Shown here: positions 1-6,769 of the stretch, in pieces
Numbering within the stretch: position 1 is the stretch's first letter
Layout of the letters: the number at the start of each line of letters is the position of its first letter
Source: Phycisphaerae bacterium
GTDB taxonomy: Bacteria; Planctomycetota; Phycisphaerae; JAAYCJ01
Length of the DNA stretch: 10,461 nucleotides
Assembly (NCBI GenBank): GCA_012514125.1
Contig: JAAZAW010000188.1
Coordinates: forward strand, 1 to 10,461
Direction of reading: 5' to 3'
Translations under genes and position numbers: made by a program
The notes under the pieces: model-generated
The model's database searches: none
Seen by the model: only the letters and a program-made list of their open reading frames with translations
Told to the model about the DNA's origin: nothing

Positions 1-33
1 GAGATCAATGCAACGAAAATGCCATGCACCGGC

Positions 34-51
34 AAAAAAGTAAACTTTTTT
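34..51. repeat. A/T-rich perfect palindrome upstream of small lipoprotein gene
   Basis: The arms AAAAAAGT and ACTTTTTT flank an AA centre and end five bases before the GAAGGAG ribosome-binding site of the 68-232 gene. It could be a weak terminator for an upstream gene outside the window, or part of the 5' leader of the lipoprotein mRNA. There is no GC clamp, so a role as a strong terminator is unlikely. Bases 1-33 show nothing else recognisable. Confidence 0.35.
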
Positions 52-67
52 TATTGAAGGAGCTCAC

Positions 68-232
68 ATGAAAAAAACTCAAATTCTCGCACTTACCGCC
101 ATGGCTTGCTGCATAGGAGCTTCGGGTTGTGGATTCGGTTCCGCACTGGGTTCTGCCGTTCTGAGCGGCGGACTTTCAGTCGTCGCCTCGGTGCTTTCCT
201 CTTTGATTGCAGGCTTGATTCCAACCCCTTAA
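68..232 (+). CDS. Small predicted lipoprotein (54 aa), function unknown
   Basis: This short gene has strong start signals: GAAGGAG at 56-62, then a five-base gap to ATG. The product begins MKK, followed by a hydrophobic stretch with the lipobox-like ASGC, so Cys21 is the likely lipidated residue after signal peptidase II cleavage. Cys14 and Cys15 also fall in the hydrophobic core but lie early for a cleavage site. The mature part would be only about 34 residues, made almost entirely of Gly, Ser, Ala, Val and Leu, with no charged residues, ending IPTP. It could lie in or along a membrane. I do not recognise the family. It stands alone on the + strand, convergent with rpoD, and ends about 37 bases before the shared terminator. 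The coding call rests on the RBS and the signal peptide; the lipoprotein call is inference from the lipobox. Confidence 0.7.
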   Translation: MKKTQILALTAMACCIGASGCGFGSALGSAVLSGGLSVVASVLSSLIAGLIPTP

Positions 233-268
233 TTCCATCGAACAAAAAACGAATCTCTTATCAATAAA

Positions 269-299
269 ACAGGCCGCCGAGTTTAACTCGACGGCCTGT
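269..299 (-). terminator. Bidirectional intrinsic terminator between rpoD and the small lipoprotein gene
   Basis: The arms 269-281 and 287-299 are 13 bases each around a five-base TTTAA loop, and pair at all but one position. The odd position is a C-A mismatch in + strand RNA but a G-U wobble in minus-strand RNA, so the hairpin is complete for the rpoD transcript. On the minus strand it is followed at once by TTTTATT. On the + strand a TTTT run follows after a few bases. It lies about 43 bases beyond the rpoD stop and about 37 beyond the lipoprotein stop, as expected for a terminator shared by convergent genes. Confidence 0.88.
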
Positions 300-341
300 C
301 ATCATTTTCTAAACTCAATTTACAAAGCCTGACCGAATCCT

Positions 342-2117
342 TTAAAATTCGTCGTCATACTCGTCGTCGGTTTCCAAAAAACCATCTTCGGTTTCCGAAG
401 GAATTTTCGCACCGTCGACAAAGCCCAGTAACTTCCTGGCACGAACAGGGTGTTGAAGTTTCTTCAAGGCCTTGGCTTCAACCTGCCGGACTCGCTCGCG
501 AGTCACTTTGAAAATCTTGCCCACTTCTTCAAGCGTATAGGTATAGCCATCACCGATACCGTATCGCAACTTGATAATCTCACGCTCGCGATACGTTAAG
601 GTCTTGAGAACCGCTTCGATCTTGTCTTTCAACATCTCCTGCGTCGCCGAAACCACCGGTGATTCTGCCGTCTCGTCTTCAATGAAATCACCGAAATAGC
701 TGTCTTCGCTGTCCCCGACCGGACGGTCCAGGCTGATCGGATGACGGGAAATCTTCATCACCCGGCGCGCTTCCACCACCGGCATACGGGCTTCCTTGGC
801 GATTTCTTCCACCGTCGGTTCGCGACCCTGCTCTTGAAGCAGTTTCTTCGCAATATTGCGAAGCCTCGACATCGTCTCGATCATATGCACCGGAATACGA
901 ATCGTCCGGGCATGATCGGCAATGGCGCGGGTGATCGCCTGACGGATCCACCACGTCGCATACGTGCTGAACTTGTAGCCGCGACGGTATTCATACTTGT
1001 CTACCGCTCGCATCAAACCGGTATTGCCTTCCTGGATAATATCCAGAAAACTCAATCCACGGTTCCGATACTTCTTGGCGATGGATACAACCAAACGCAG
1101 GTTTCCACCGGAAAGTTTCTGCTTGGCTGCCTCATACTCCAGATACACACGCTTGATCTGTTCGACCCGCAATCGCGTCTGATCGGCATCCTCCAGAACC
1201 AGCGACATCATACCGCTCAATTCCTCTTTCATCGCCTCGATGTCTTCAGGGAGAAGTTCCTTCTCGTTGGCGCCTTGACTGATTCGCTTTTTAAGCTCGA
1301 CCATTTTATTGGACAGGTTTTCCAGCTTCTTCATGATCGGAACAACCTTGCTGGTCCGCAGCGAAAGCTCTTCAAGCAAAGTCACCGCTTTTCGTCGTCG
1401 CTGATTGATCCGCTTCATCACCTGTTCGATCTGAGATTCCGATTTCACTCGTCCCGTGTTGAGTTGATCCCATTCCCGGGAATTCATATCAAGCAGCAGA
1501 CGCGATGTCTTTAAATTTTCCGGCAGTCGCTTGTTGATCGAATCCTTGCCCAGCGTTTCCGCGCTCGAAGTCTTCATCGTTCGATCGAACGGCAGATCAC
1601 CGCTTTCGACCTGCTGCAAAATCTTGATCGCCTGAGAAATACAATAATCATTTTCCAGCACACGACGGCGAAAAGCCATCCGTGTCAGTTCAATCTTCTT
1701 CGCCAGGCGAATCTCCTCGTCCCGAGTCAGCAAAGGGATTTCGCCCATCTGTGTCAAGTACATCCGAACCGGGTCGTCAATTCTGCGAGTGGACGCTTCC
1801 GCTAATTCCTCCTCCAGATTGAATTCCTCTTCGACACCTTCTTCCATTCCCTCAAGCTGCATTTCCTCTGGCAACGGCGAGTCGGTCTGCTCGAGCCTTT
1901 CGCCCCGCATCCGATAATTGGCTTCCTCTTCGTCAACAAGGTCGATGCCGATCTCATCAAGGTTGATGAGCAATGCGTCAAGCTTTTCCGGGCTTGCGTC
2001 AATCAACGAATCGTTAATCTCCTCATAGGTCAGATACCCACGATCATGTCCCTTCGAAATCAGATCTTCGAGAATCCGATCTTTCGCAGACTCCTTGTTA
2101 CCTTCCGTTTTAGCCAT
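342..2117 (-). CDS. rpoD: RNA polymerase principal sigma factor RpoD (sigma-70, group 1)
   Basis: A 591-residue primary sigma factor that directs core RNA polymerase to housekeeping promoters. Region 1.1 is at about 10-65 (DRILEDLISKG). An acidic linker at 63-108 leads to region 1.2 at 114-142 (DDPVRMYLTQMGEIPLL). A long charged non-conserved region runs to about 325. Region 2 is at 331-420, with the -10 recognition/melting helix around YATWWIRQAI (386-395), followed by region 3. The 3.2 finger includes LDRPVGD (463-469). Region 4 has an HTH with VTRERVRQVEAKAL at 538-551. The start is the ATG at 2117, preceded by a good AGGAGAAGG; an in-frame ATG at 2315 would add 66 non-sigma residues and has no comparable RBS. 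After region 4.2 there is a roughly 24-residue acidic tail ending DDEYDDEF, longer than in E. coli RpoD. It lies downstream of dnaG on the same strand. Confidence 0.97.
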   Translation of the reverse strand: MAKTEGNKESAKDRILEDLISKGHDRGYLTYEEINDSLIDASPEKLDALLINLDEIGIDLVDEEEANYRMRGERLEQTDSPLPEEMQLEGMEEGVEEEFNLEEELAEASTRRIDDPVRMYLTQMGEIPLLTRDEEIRLAKKIELTRMAFRRRVLENDYCISQAIKILQQVESGDLPFDRTMKTSSAETLGKDSINKRLPENLKTSRLLLDMNSREWDQLNTGRVKSESQIEQVMKRINQRRRKAVTLLEELSLRTSKVVPIMKKLENLSNKMVELKKRISQGANEKELLPEDIEAMKEELSGMMSLVLEDADQTRLRVEQIKRVYLEYEAAKQKLSGGNLRLVVSIAKKYRNRGLSFLDIIQEGNTGLMRAVDKYEYRRGYKFSTYATWWIRQAITRAIADHARTIRIPVHMIETMSRLRNIAKKLLQEQGREPTVEEIAKEARMPVVEARRVMKISRHPISLDRPVGDSEDSYFGDFIEDETAESPVVSATQEMLKDKIEAVLKTLTYREREIIKLRYGIGDGYTYTLEEVGKIFKVTRERVRQVEAKALKKLQHPVRARKLLGFVDGAKIPSETEDGFLETDDEYDDEF

Positions 2118-2355
2118 AAACCTTCTCCTAAAAACGACTATTCCTTTGTTGCCGGGGCGAGTGGCGTTCTCGCGCCTGTAATTCAATCCGCAAAATTTCG
2201 AAAGATCCGCTTCGCCGAAAATTTCACGCGCACCGGTGACCCGCGCATCAATAGCGAAACTTGCACACCAACCTTTTCGCACCTCACGCAAATCGGTTGC
2301 CGTGCTTCCTTTCATACACCACTCATCTCATTCTTTAAAACTGTCTCTTCCTATA

Positions 2356-2381
2356 AGTATACAATACAAACCAAATATCAA
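2356..2381 (-). promoter_or_regulatory. Possible rpoD promoter
   Basis: Reading the minus strand, TTGATA (2376-2381) lies upstream of TATACT (2356-2361). Each box is close to the sigma-70 consensus, but the spacer is only 14 bases, short of the usual 16-18. An alternative -10, TTATAG at 2351-2356, gives 19 bases. The stretch is the most AT-rich part of the gap. Its position would give rpoD a promoter separate from that of dnaG. Confidence 0.3.
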
Positions 2382-2401
2382 GTTTATCCGCATCCTAATC
2401 C

Positions 2402-2429
2402 CGTAGCCCGCAGCCTGTAGTCCGTAGCC
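2402..2429 (-). repeat. Degenerate heptamer array (4 units) after dnaG
   Basis: On the minus strand four contiguous 7-base units read GGCTACG, GACTACA, GGCTGCG, GGCTACG. The array starts nine bases after the dnaG stop codon. The next 14 bases (GGATTAG, GATGCGG) may be two decayed units. The same repeat, also four units and 28 bp, occurs at 6770-6797. Phase and unit length are exact in both arrays, and substitutions fall mostly at positions 5-7 of the unit. Confidence 0.8.
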
Positions 2430-2438
2430 TGCCCCTCT

Positions 2439-4256
2439 TCACTCCATCAACGCGCCCGGAATCCGTCGAACCGATTGCTTTAAATTCTCAAATAACATCT
2501 GCAACTGCTGGTCCGCCTCATCTGCCGATTTCGTTGAACTGATACTCGCCGCAATTCTCGCCGCTTTCGCCTCGCGATGAAAATCACTCAGGCATCGCAT
2601 CGCATCTTCAAGGTTCTGTGCAAAATTTCCCTTTCGCAAACCCTCTTTATAAAACTGTGTAATTATATCCGTCAAAATCGGCTCTTCCACCACACCCAAA
2701 AGCTCCGATAGACTAAATTCACCTAACTGCTTGTAACAGAACCATAGATGATCGGCGATTTTTCGATAAATTTCAGGCTCGAAATCCTCCGGTCTGAGCT
2801 TCTCCTCGATACCCGACAAATATCCAGGCTCGCAAATCAAAACCTCCAGAATTTCCTTAAATGCACTCTGCGCAGGCGTTTCCGGCACTGGAACCATCTC
2901 CGTCACGGTCGCTTTCCGCTCAGCCCCCGGCGTATTGGGAAATTTCCGACGATATTTCTGCAACATGCGATGAATCTGCTCCGCAGGAACGCTCAGCATC
3001 GACCCCAATCGACTGATTAACATGCCTTTTTGAATCACATCCACTCGGCCATAAGGATCGCAGCCCGCAAGAGTTGTAAGCAAATCGTCAATTGCGGCCC
3101 GCTTCTCGCTGTCGTTGCCGATGTTATATTTGCGCTGAAGCTCACGCCATTTATACTCCAACGCCCCCACCGCCGAATCGATCACCGCCTGCATCGCCCA
3201 TGCCCCCTCGCTTATCACCAAATCGCACGGATCCTTGCCTGACGTAACCGTGGAAAGCTTCACATCCGCTCCAAGCGACAGAAAAACATTCAATGCCCGA
3301 TCCGCCGCCTTTTGACCGGCCTGGTCGGCATCGAAAATCAAAACGATCTCTTCCGCATATCGCCGTAATATCTGAACATGCTGCTCCGTGAGCGCCGTCC
3401 CCAGCGTCGCCACCACATTTTCAATCCCCACCTGAAAAGGAGCCAGACAGTCGGTATACCCCTCCACCACAACCACCTGCTTTTTCCGCATAATCGCCTC
3501 GCGGGCAAAATACAACCCGAAGAGATTCCGCTGTTTCTGAAACACAGGTGTCTCGGATGTATTCAAATATTTAGGTTGATCGTCGCCCAGGGTCCGCCCG
3601 CCAAAACCCACCACCGAACCGGTCGCATCAAAAATCGGAAAAAGCAGCCGTCCGCGGAAAAGATCCTTAGGCGCCCCATACTTACTACTTATTAACCCTG
3701 CTGTTTCCAACAATTTAGGAAGGATTCTCTTTTTACCTGCCGCTTCAAGTAACGCGGTTCCCGACGATGGAGCAAACCCCAGTTTGAACTTTTTGCAAAT
3801 TTCCGGAGTCAATCCGCGTCTTTCCAGATAATTCCGCCCCTCCGCCCCTAGCGGGGAATCCCACAAAATGGAGCTGTAATAATCGCAGGCCCAATGATTG
3901 GCTTTGAGGATGTCGATTTTCGAAATTCCCTGTCCACTGCCCTGTCGCCCGGAGCGCTTTTCCGGCAGGGTAACACCGCCGCGACGAGCCAAAAACTCAA
4001 TCGCTTCCTTAAAATCGACTTTGAGAATATTCTGAACGAATTTAATGACATCGCCCCCGGCCCCGCAACCAAAACATTTATAAAATTGTTTATCAGGACT
4101 TACACTGAAACTGGGGGTTTTTTCGTGATGAAACGGGCAAAGACCCTGAAAGTTTTTCCCCGCTCTTTTGAGCGTGACATGCTCACCTACCACATCCACG
4201 ATGTCGTTGGCGTTCTGAACCATTTGAATTATTTGAAAAAACTCTTGTCCGCTCAA
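2439..4256 (-). CDS. dnaG: DNA primase DnaG
   Basis: A 605-residue bacterial primase that makes RNA primers at the replication fork and docks on the replicative helicase. The N-terminal CHC2 zinc-binding domain has Cys40, His43, Cys61 and Cys64 (CPFHHEKTPSF, CFGCGAGG). The catalytic core runs from about 115, with RGRLLFPIFD at 201-210. The Toprim fold has Glu265 and Asp269 in EGYTD, Asp309 and Asp311 in FDADQAG, and a later KDPCD (341-345). A less conserved C-terminal region from about 465 to 600 fits the helicase-binding domain. The start is TTG at 4254-4256: the first residues align well with known primase N-termini, no better upstream start exists, and AGGAAA lies about 11 bases before it. 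The TTG start suggests damped translation. The gene lies upstream of rpoD on the same strand, but with a 321-bp gap and no rpsU. Confidence 0.96.
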   Translation of the reverse strand: MSGQEFFQIIQMVQNANDIVDVVGEHVTLKRAGKNFQGLCPFHHEKTPSFSVSPDKQFYKCFGCGAGGDVIKFVQNILKVDFKEAIEFLARRGGVTLPEKRSGRQGSGQGISKIDILKANHWACDYYSSILWDSPLGAEGRNYLERRGLTPEICKKFKLGFAPSSGTALLEAAGKKRILPKLLETAGLISSKYGAPKDLFRGRLLFPIFDATGSVVGFGGRTLGDDQPKYLNTSETPVFQKQRNLFGLYFAREAIMRKKQVVVVEGYTDCLAPFQVGIENVVATLGTALTEQHVQILRRYAEEIVLIFDADQAGQKAADRALNVFLSLGADVKLSTVTSGKDPCDLVISEGAWAMQAVIDSAVGALEYKWRELQRKYNIGNDSEKRAAIDDLLTTLAGCDPYGRVDVIQKGMLISRLGSMLSVPAEQIHRMLQKYRRKFPNTPGAERKATVTEMVPVPETPAQSAFKEILEVLICEPGYLSGIEEKLRPEDFEPEIYRKIADHLWFCYKQLGEFSLSELLGVVEEPILTDIITQFYKEGLRKGNFAQNLEDAMRCLSDFHREAKAARIAASISSTKSADEADQQLQMLFENLKQSVRRIPGALME

Positions 4257-4257
4257 C

Positions 4258-4308
4258 TTACGGGCTTTCCTGTAAAAAGAGGCTGAGCGTCAATAGAAAA
4301 TATCTCAT
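4258..4308 (-). CDS. Possible 16-codon leader ORF upstream of dnaG
   Basis: In the dnaG leader, an ATG at 4306-4308 opens a short frame encoding a Leu- and Phe-rich 16-mer (MRYFLLTLSLFLQESP). It stops at TAA 4258-4260, one base before the dnaG TTG. Its first codons lie inside the leader hairpin. No good Shine-Dalgarno precedes it; GCTGAG is the best match. A frame this short is common by chance, so the call depends on the tight junction with dnaG and the overlap with the hairpin. Confidence 0.2.
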   Translation of the reverse strand: MRYFLLTLSLFLQESP

Positions 4309-4316
4309 GACTCAGC
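4274..4316 (-). promoter_or_regulatory. Terminator-like hairpin with U-run in the dnaG leader (possible attenuator)
   Basis: On the minus strand GCTGAG-TCA pairs with TGA-CG-CTCAGC: nine base pairs with a two-base bulge and a 15-base AU-rich loop (4282-4316). CCTCTTTTTA follows (T-run at 4274-4278). It lies between the strong promoter at 4373-4401 and the dnaG start, so it would act on dnaG mRNA rather than end the upstream glycosyltransferase operon alone. E. coli has a terminator just upstream of dnaG in its rpsU-dnaG-rpoD operon; the parallel is suggestive only. Confidence 0.5.
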
Positions 4317-4372
4317 AATGATTAATAAGATTTAACATTGTGGCAAAGGCAGGCGTACTGCGTTACCATTTA

Positions 4373-4401
4373 AATATACCACACGATTTCAGGTCGGTCA
4401 A
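4373..4401 (-). promoter_or_regulatory. Sigma-70 promoter for dnaG (and possibly rpoD)
   Basis: The minus strand has TTGACC (4396-4401), an exact 17-base spacer, then TATATT (4373-4378). A TGG directly before the -10 adds an extended -10 signal. Transcription would begin near 4366, giving a 5' leader of about 110 nt before the dnaG TTG. This is the best-formed promoter in the left half of the window. Confidence 0.72.
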
Positions 4402-4434
4402 ATTTATGGGGCCTTTTTCGAACAAATATCTATA

Positions 4435-4471
4435 AATTTTTTGTAAAAAATTCACTTTTCAGCACTGAAAA
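4435..4471. terminator. Two AT-rich inverted repeats after the glycosyltransferase gene (weak terminator candidate)
   Basis: AATTTTTT-GT-AAAAAATT (4435-4452) and TTTTCAG-CA-CTGAAAA (4456-4471) sit side by side 26-63 bases beyond the glycosyltransferase stop. On the minus strand the second hairpin comes first and is followed within a few bases by a TTTTTT run, so together they could form a weak intrinsic terminator. The stems are AT-rich with tight loops, so efficiency is doubtful. Confidence 0.4.
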
Positions 4472-4497
4472 AAGTATTTTCACAATTTCAGCTAAAG

Positions 4498-5412
4498 TCA
4501 TACCTGATTATTACCGTTATTCGTCCCAATTATCTCGGAAATCAGATAATCAGGTCGCCGCCGCGATTGGGTATAGAGTCTCGCGATGTAAAACCCTGCA
4601 ATCGCGATAGCGGCCAGGACCAGTGCCGACGAAAAAGTCACCATGGAGTACACCGGAGCAGAAAAAATCAGGAAAAGACCACTCAGCAGAAACAATCCCC
4701 CTGCCGCCACAGCGACAGCCAGCACCGGCGCAGCGCCCGAAGCGGCGAAACCATCGAAAGCTAACTTCAGCATTCGCTTCCAGTTATATTTACTTTTCCC
4801 GAAAACCCGGGATGGGCGATGATATGCAAAACCGATTTGTTTCAAACCGACCCACGACCAGATTTCCCGATTGAGCCGTGCGGTCTCGTCGGCTTGAAGG
4901 AATAAAGATCGGGCCTTGGCGGAAACCAGACGAAAATCACCCGCATCGAGCGGAATCGAATACGGCGAAAAAATATTAAGCAGACGATAAAAGAGCTTGG
5001 CTGTCATTTTTTTCATCGCGGTTTCACCCTGGCGACTTTCGCGGACACCGTAAACCACATCATACCCCTGCTTCGCCAGGGACATCATGCGATCGACGAG
5101 TTCTGGAGGGTCTTGTAAGTCCGAATCCAAAATGAGGTTATAATCAGCCTTTGAACGGGTCAGCCCTGCGACAATGGCGACCTGATGCCCGAAATTTCGG
5201 GAAAATCGCAACAATTTGATGCGTAAATCTTTTTCAGCCTGAGTTTTAAGGATTTGCCAGGTGTCGTCGTCCGAGCCGTCGTCGATAAAAATAATGCTCC
5301 CATGTAAGCCCAATTTGTCGAACACCGCAAGCAACCGTTCGCAGGTTTTGCCGATGCCTTCCGCTTCGTTATAAGCAGGAACGATAAAATCAATTGTTTC
5401 GCAATCGGGCAT
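4498..5412 (-). CDS. GT2 glycosyltransferase with two C-terminal TM helices (polyprenyl-phosphate glycosyltransferase, DPM1/GtrB/ArnC-like)
   Basis: A 304-residue family 2 glycosyltransferase. The GT-A domain starts at VPAYNE (11-16). It has the nucleotide-binding DDGS (44-47) and the metal-binding DSD in DSDLQDPP (96-103), followed by DAGDFRL (156-162). Two hydrophobic segments at about 227-250 and 257-279 would place it in the cytoplasmic membrane with the catalytic domain inside. This layout is typical of enzymes that transfer a hexose or related sugar from a nucleotide sugar to undecaprenyl phosphate. The sugar cannot be read from the sequence. The segment after DAGDFRL (ARLNREIWSWVGL) departs somewhat from the usual RFLRG-type motif. 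The ATG at 5412 has only a weak GGGG before it. It is divergent from the TPR gene and upstream of dnaG on the same strand, with no evident functional link to primase. Confidence 0.9.
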   Translation of the reverse strand: MPDCETIDFIVPAYNEAEGIGKTCERLLAVFDKLGLHGSIIFIDDGSDDDTWQILKTQAEKDLRIKLLRFSRNFGHQVAIVAGLTRSKADYNLILDSDLQDPPELVDRMMSLAKQGYDVVYGVRESRQGETAMKKMTAKLFYRLLNIFSPYSIPLDAGDFRLVSAKARSLFLQADETARLNREIWSWVGLKQIGFAYHRPSRVFGKSKYNWKRMLKLAFDGFAASGAAPVLAVAVAAGGLFLLSGLFLIFSAPVYSMVTFSSALVLAAIAIAGFYIARLYTQSRRRPDYLISEIIGTNNGNNQV

Positions 5413-5440
5413 GTTGACCCCGGCTTTTAAATCGGTTATT

Positions 5441-5469
5441 TTTAAACCCTGACAACTCTACGGTATAAT
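5441..5469 (+). promoter_or_regulatory. Promoter for the TPR-protein gene
   Basis: A perfect TATAAT (5464-5469) lies 17 bases after TTTAAA (5441-5446, four of six to consensus) on the + strand. Transcription would start near 5476, about 86 bases before the ATG. Arms AAACCCT (5444-5450) and AGGGTTT (5480-5486) bracket the -10 and start site and could be an operator. No other strong + strand promoter is seen in the 149-bp divergent gap. Confidence 0.55.
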
Positions 5470-5517
5470 ATTAATGAATAGGGTTTTCATTTGAAAAAAT
5501 ACACGTTTAAGACCGAT

Positions 5518-5546
5518 ATCATAAGATAAGATATAACCTTACGCAA
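5518..5546 (-). promoter_or_regulatory. Possible promoter for the glycosyltransferase gene
   Basis: On the minus strand TTGCGT (5541-5546), a 17-base spacer and TATGAT (5518-5523) are arranged like a sigma-70 promoter. The -35 is weak, and AT-rich DNA gives such matches easily. The leader would be about 100 bases. Confidence 0.27.
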
Positions 5547-5561
5547 GCAGATAGGCGGTAC

Positions 5562-6764
5562 ATGATGCTCAATATTCAGAAATTACAGGTTTTAACGGGG
5601 CTGGTGATCATATCACTGGCCAACGTCGGATGGGGACAGGTTTCCAGCGGCCTTCGCAGCCGAAGTTCAAATTCCTCACTGAACACCATCGGCAGTTTGC
5701 GAACGTTTTATGGCAGCGGGATCAGTAACCTAAACAGTTACGGCGGAAAGTTTAGTGCCAAGCAGACTCCCAACAGCAGCCTGCTCCAACCTTCCGGAAG
5801 TTACGGGGGATCAAACACGCTGGGTAAACCTCGCGGACTGAACTTTGGGGGCGGAATTGGTTTATCGCCTTTGAATCGCGGCGGTCTCGGCGGACAGGCA
5901 TCGACACATACTTCAAACATATTCAACAATCCAAGATTCAGCGGTGGAGCAAGCTACTGGAATCTTTCAAACGAATCCGTTCTGGGCGATCTTCAATCGG
6001 AATCGGTTATTTTGCTTCCCATGACCTCTCAGGAGGTTTCTCAGCAGCAATGGCAGGTGTCGGCGGAGCAGGCCATCAAACCGTTTGACGACAAAAAATT
6101 ACATAAACCCGCCCCCAGGGTCCAACAGGAATCCTCGTCGGAAAATATCGAAGGCGTTTCGGAACCGATGTTCATCCCTGCCGGCGCAGAAAGCGTTAAA
6201 ATAATCGACGATTCGGGCAGACTTTATGTAGCCCAGCAACTGTCGATGGCGAGAGGCTTTACCCGTCGAGGACAGTACGATCAGGCGATCAACAGCTATC
6301 AAGCGGCGCGAACGGTAGATTCCACCAACACCAATGCCCTGATTGGAACGATTTTCTGCCACATCATGACGAATAAATTGCTGGCGGGCGGGTTGAACGT
6401 GTTGGCGTTATCGAATCAAGACCCTGATTTCTGGCAAGGAACACCTGATTTTGCCGCGGCGCTGGGGATATCCGAATCTCAGGTTCACCAGGCGATTTCA
6501 AGTATCGAGCCTGAGATCGAAAAATATATGGATATTTATCGCGCTCAGGACAGTAAAGAAGTCGCGGAGAACATTCGGCTGGTGTATTTATCGAAAATGT
6601 TCCTGTCATGGCTTAAGGGGGATCCACATGGTATGACAATCCATATCGAAGCAGCGGCACAGGCGACACCGCTGGATGCGGAAGTGCAACGGCTCTGTCG
6701 GGGAATCGCCGGATGCGAACAGCAACAGGACATCAAGTTTGTGCCGATCAAACCACTGGAATGA
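5562..6764 (+). CDS. Exported TPR-containing protein of unknown function
   Basis: A 400-residue protein. Residues 1-25 form a signal peptide (LTGLVIISLANVGWG before Gln26). Residues 26-140 are low-complexity, rich in Ser, Asn and Gly and probably disordered. A variable stretch with KPAPR (182-186) follows. From about 220 the protein is helical: 224-257 matches a tetratricopeptide repeat (ARGFTRRGQYDQAINSYQAA), and 259-290 and 333-370 look like further degenerate TPR-type helix pairs. A role in the periplasm or at the cell surface as a protein-binding scaffold is an inference; I recognise no specific family. Two adjacent ATGs exist. AGGCGG at 5553-5558 is three bases from the first and six from the second, so translation may start at 5565. 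The gene is followed after five bases by a heptamer array, then the permease genes. It is not a solute-binding protein. Confidence 0.85.
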   Translation: MMLNIQKLQVLTGLVIISLANVGWGQVSSGLRSRSSNSSLNTIGSLRTFYGSGISNLNSYGGKFSAKQTPNSSLLQPSGSYGGSNTLGKPRGLNFGGGIGLSPLNRGGLGGQASTHTSNIFNNPRFSGGASYWNLSNESVLGDLQSESVILLPMTSQEVSQQQWQVSAEQAIKPFDDKKLHKPAPRVQQESSSENIEGVSEPMFIPAGAESVKIIDDSGRLYVAQQLSMARGFTRRGQYDQAINSYQAARTVDSTNTNALIGTIFCHIMTNKLLAGGLNVLALSNQDPDFWQGTPDFAAALGISESQVHQAISSIEPEIEKYMDIYRAQDSKEVAENIRLVYLSKMFLSWLKGDPHGMTIHIEAAAQATPLDAEVQRLCRGIAGCEQQQDIKFVPIKPLE

Positions 6765-6769
6765 AAATA

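Larger units (their letters stand above)
2118..2438 (-). other. Long dnaG-rpoD intergenic region / rpoD leader
   Basis: This 321-bp gap holds, in minus-strand order, the tail of dnaG with a heptamer array (2402-2429), a possible promoter (2356-2381), and about 230 bases of leader up to the rpoD RBS. The leader stays open in the rpoD frame for 66 codons, but these look like leader sequence rather than sigma-factor sequence. Short GC-rich self-complementary pieces occur near 2228-2250 (around CACCGGTG) and 2155-2180, so the leader may be structured. I recognise no known riboswitch or protein-binding leader. Confidence 0.45.

Noticed and set aside
741..1514. Long + strand open frame of 257 codons antisense to rpoD
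   Set aside because: It is fully inside the conserved rpoD gene on the other strand, has no RBS, and its composition (rich in His, Arg, Leu and Phe) is typical of a shadow frame.
2118..2315. N-terminal extension of RpoD from the in-frame ATG at 2315
   Set aside because: The added 66 residues do not resemble sigma region 1, the upstream ATG lacks an RBS, and the ATG at 2117 has AGGAGAAGG at good spacing and a normal region 1.1 start.
4498..5412. Naming the glycosyltransferase arnC, gtrB or a dolichol-phosphate mannosyltransferase
   Set aside because: Fold and layout fit all of these. Donor and acceptor specificity cannot be read here and no partner genes (flippase, second transferase) are adjacent.
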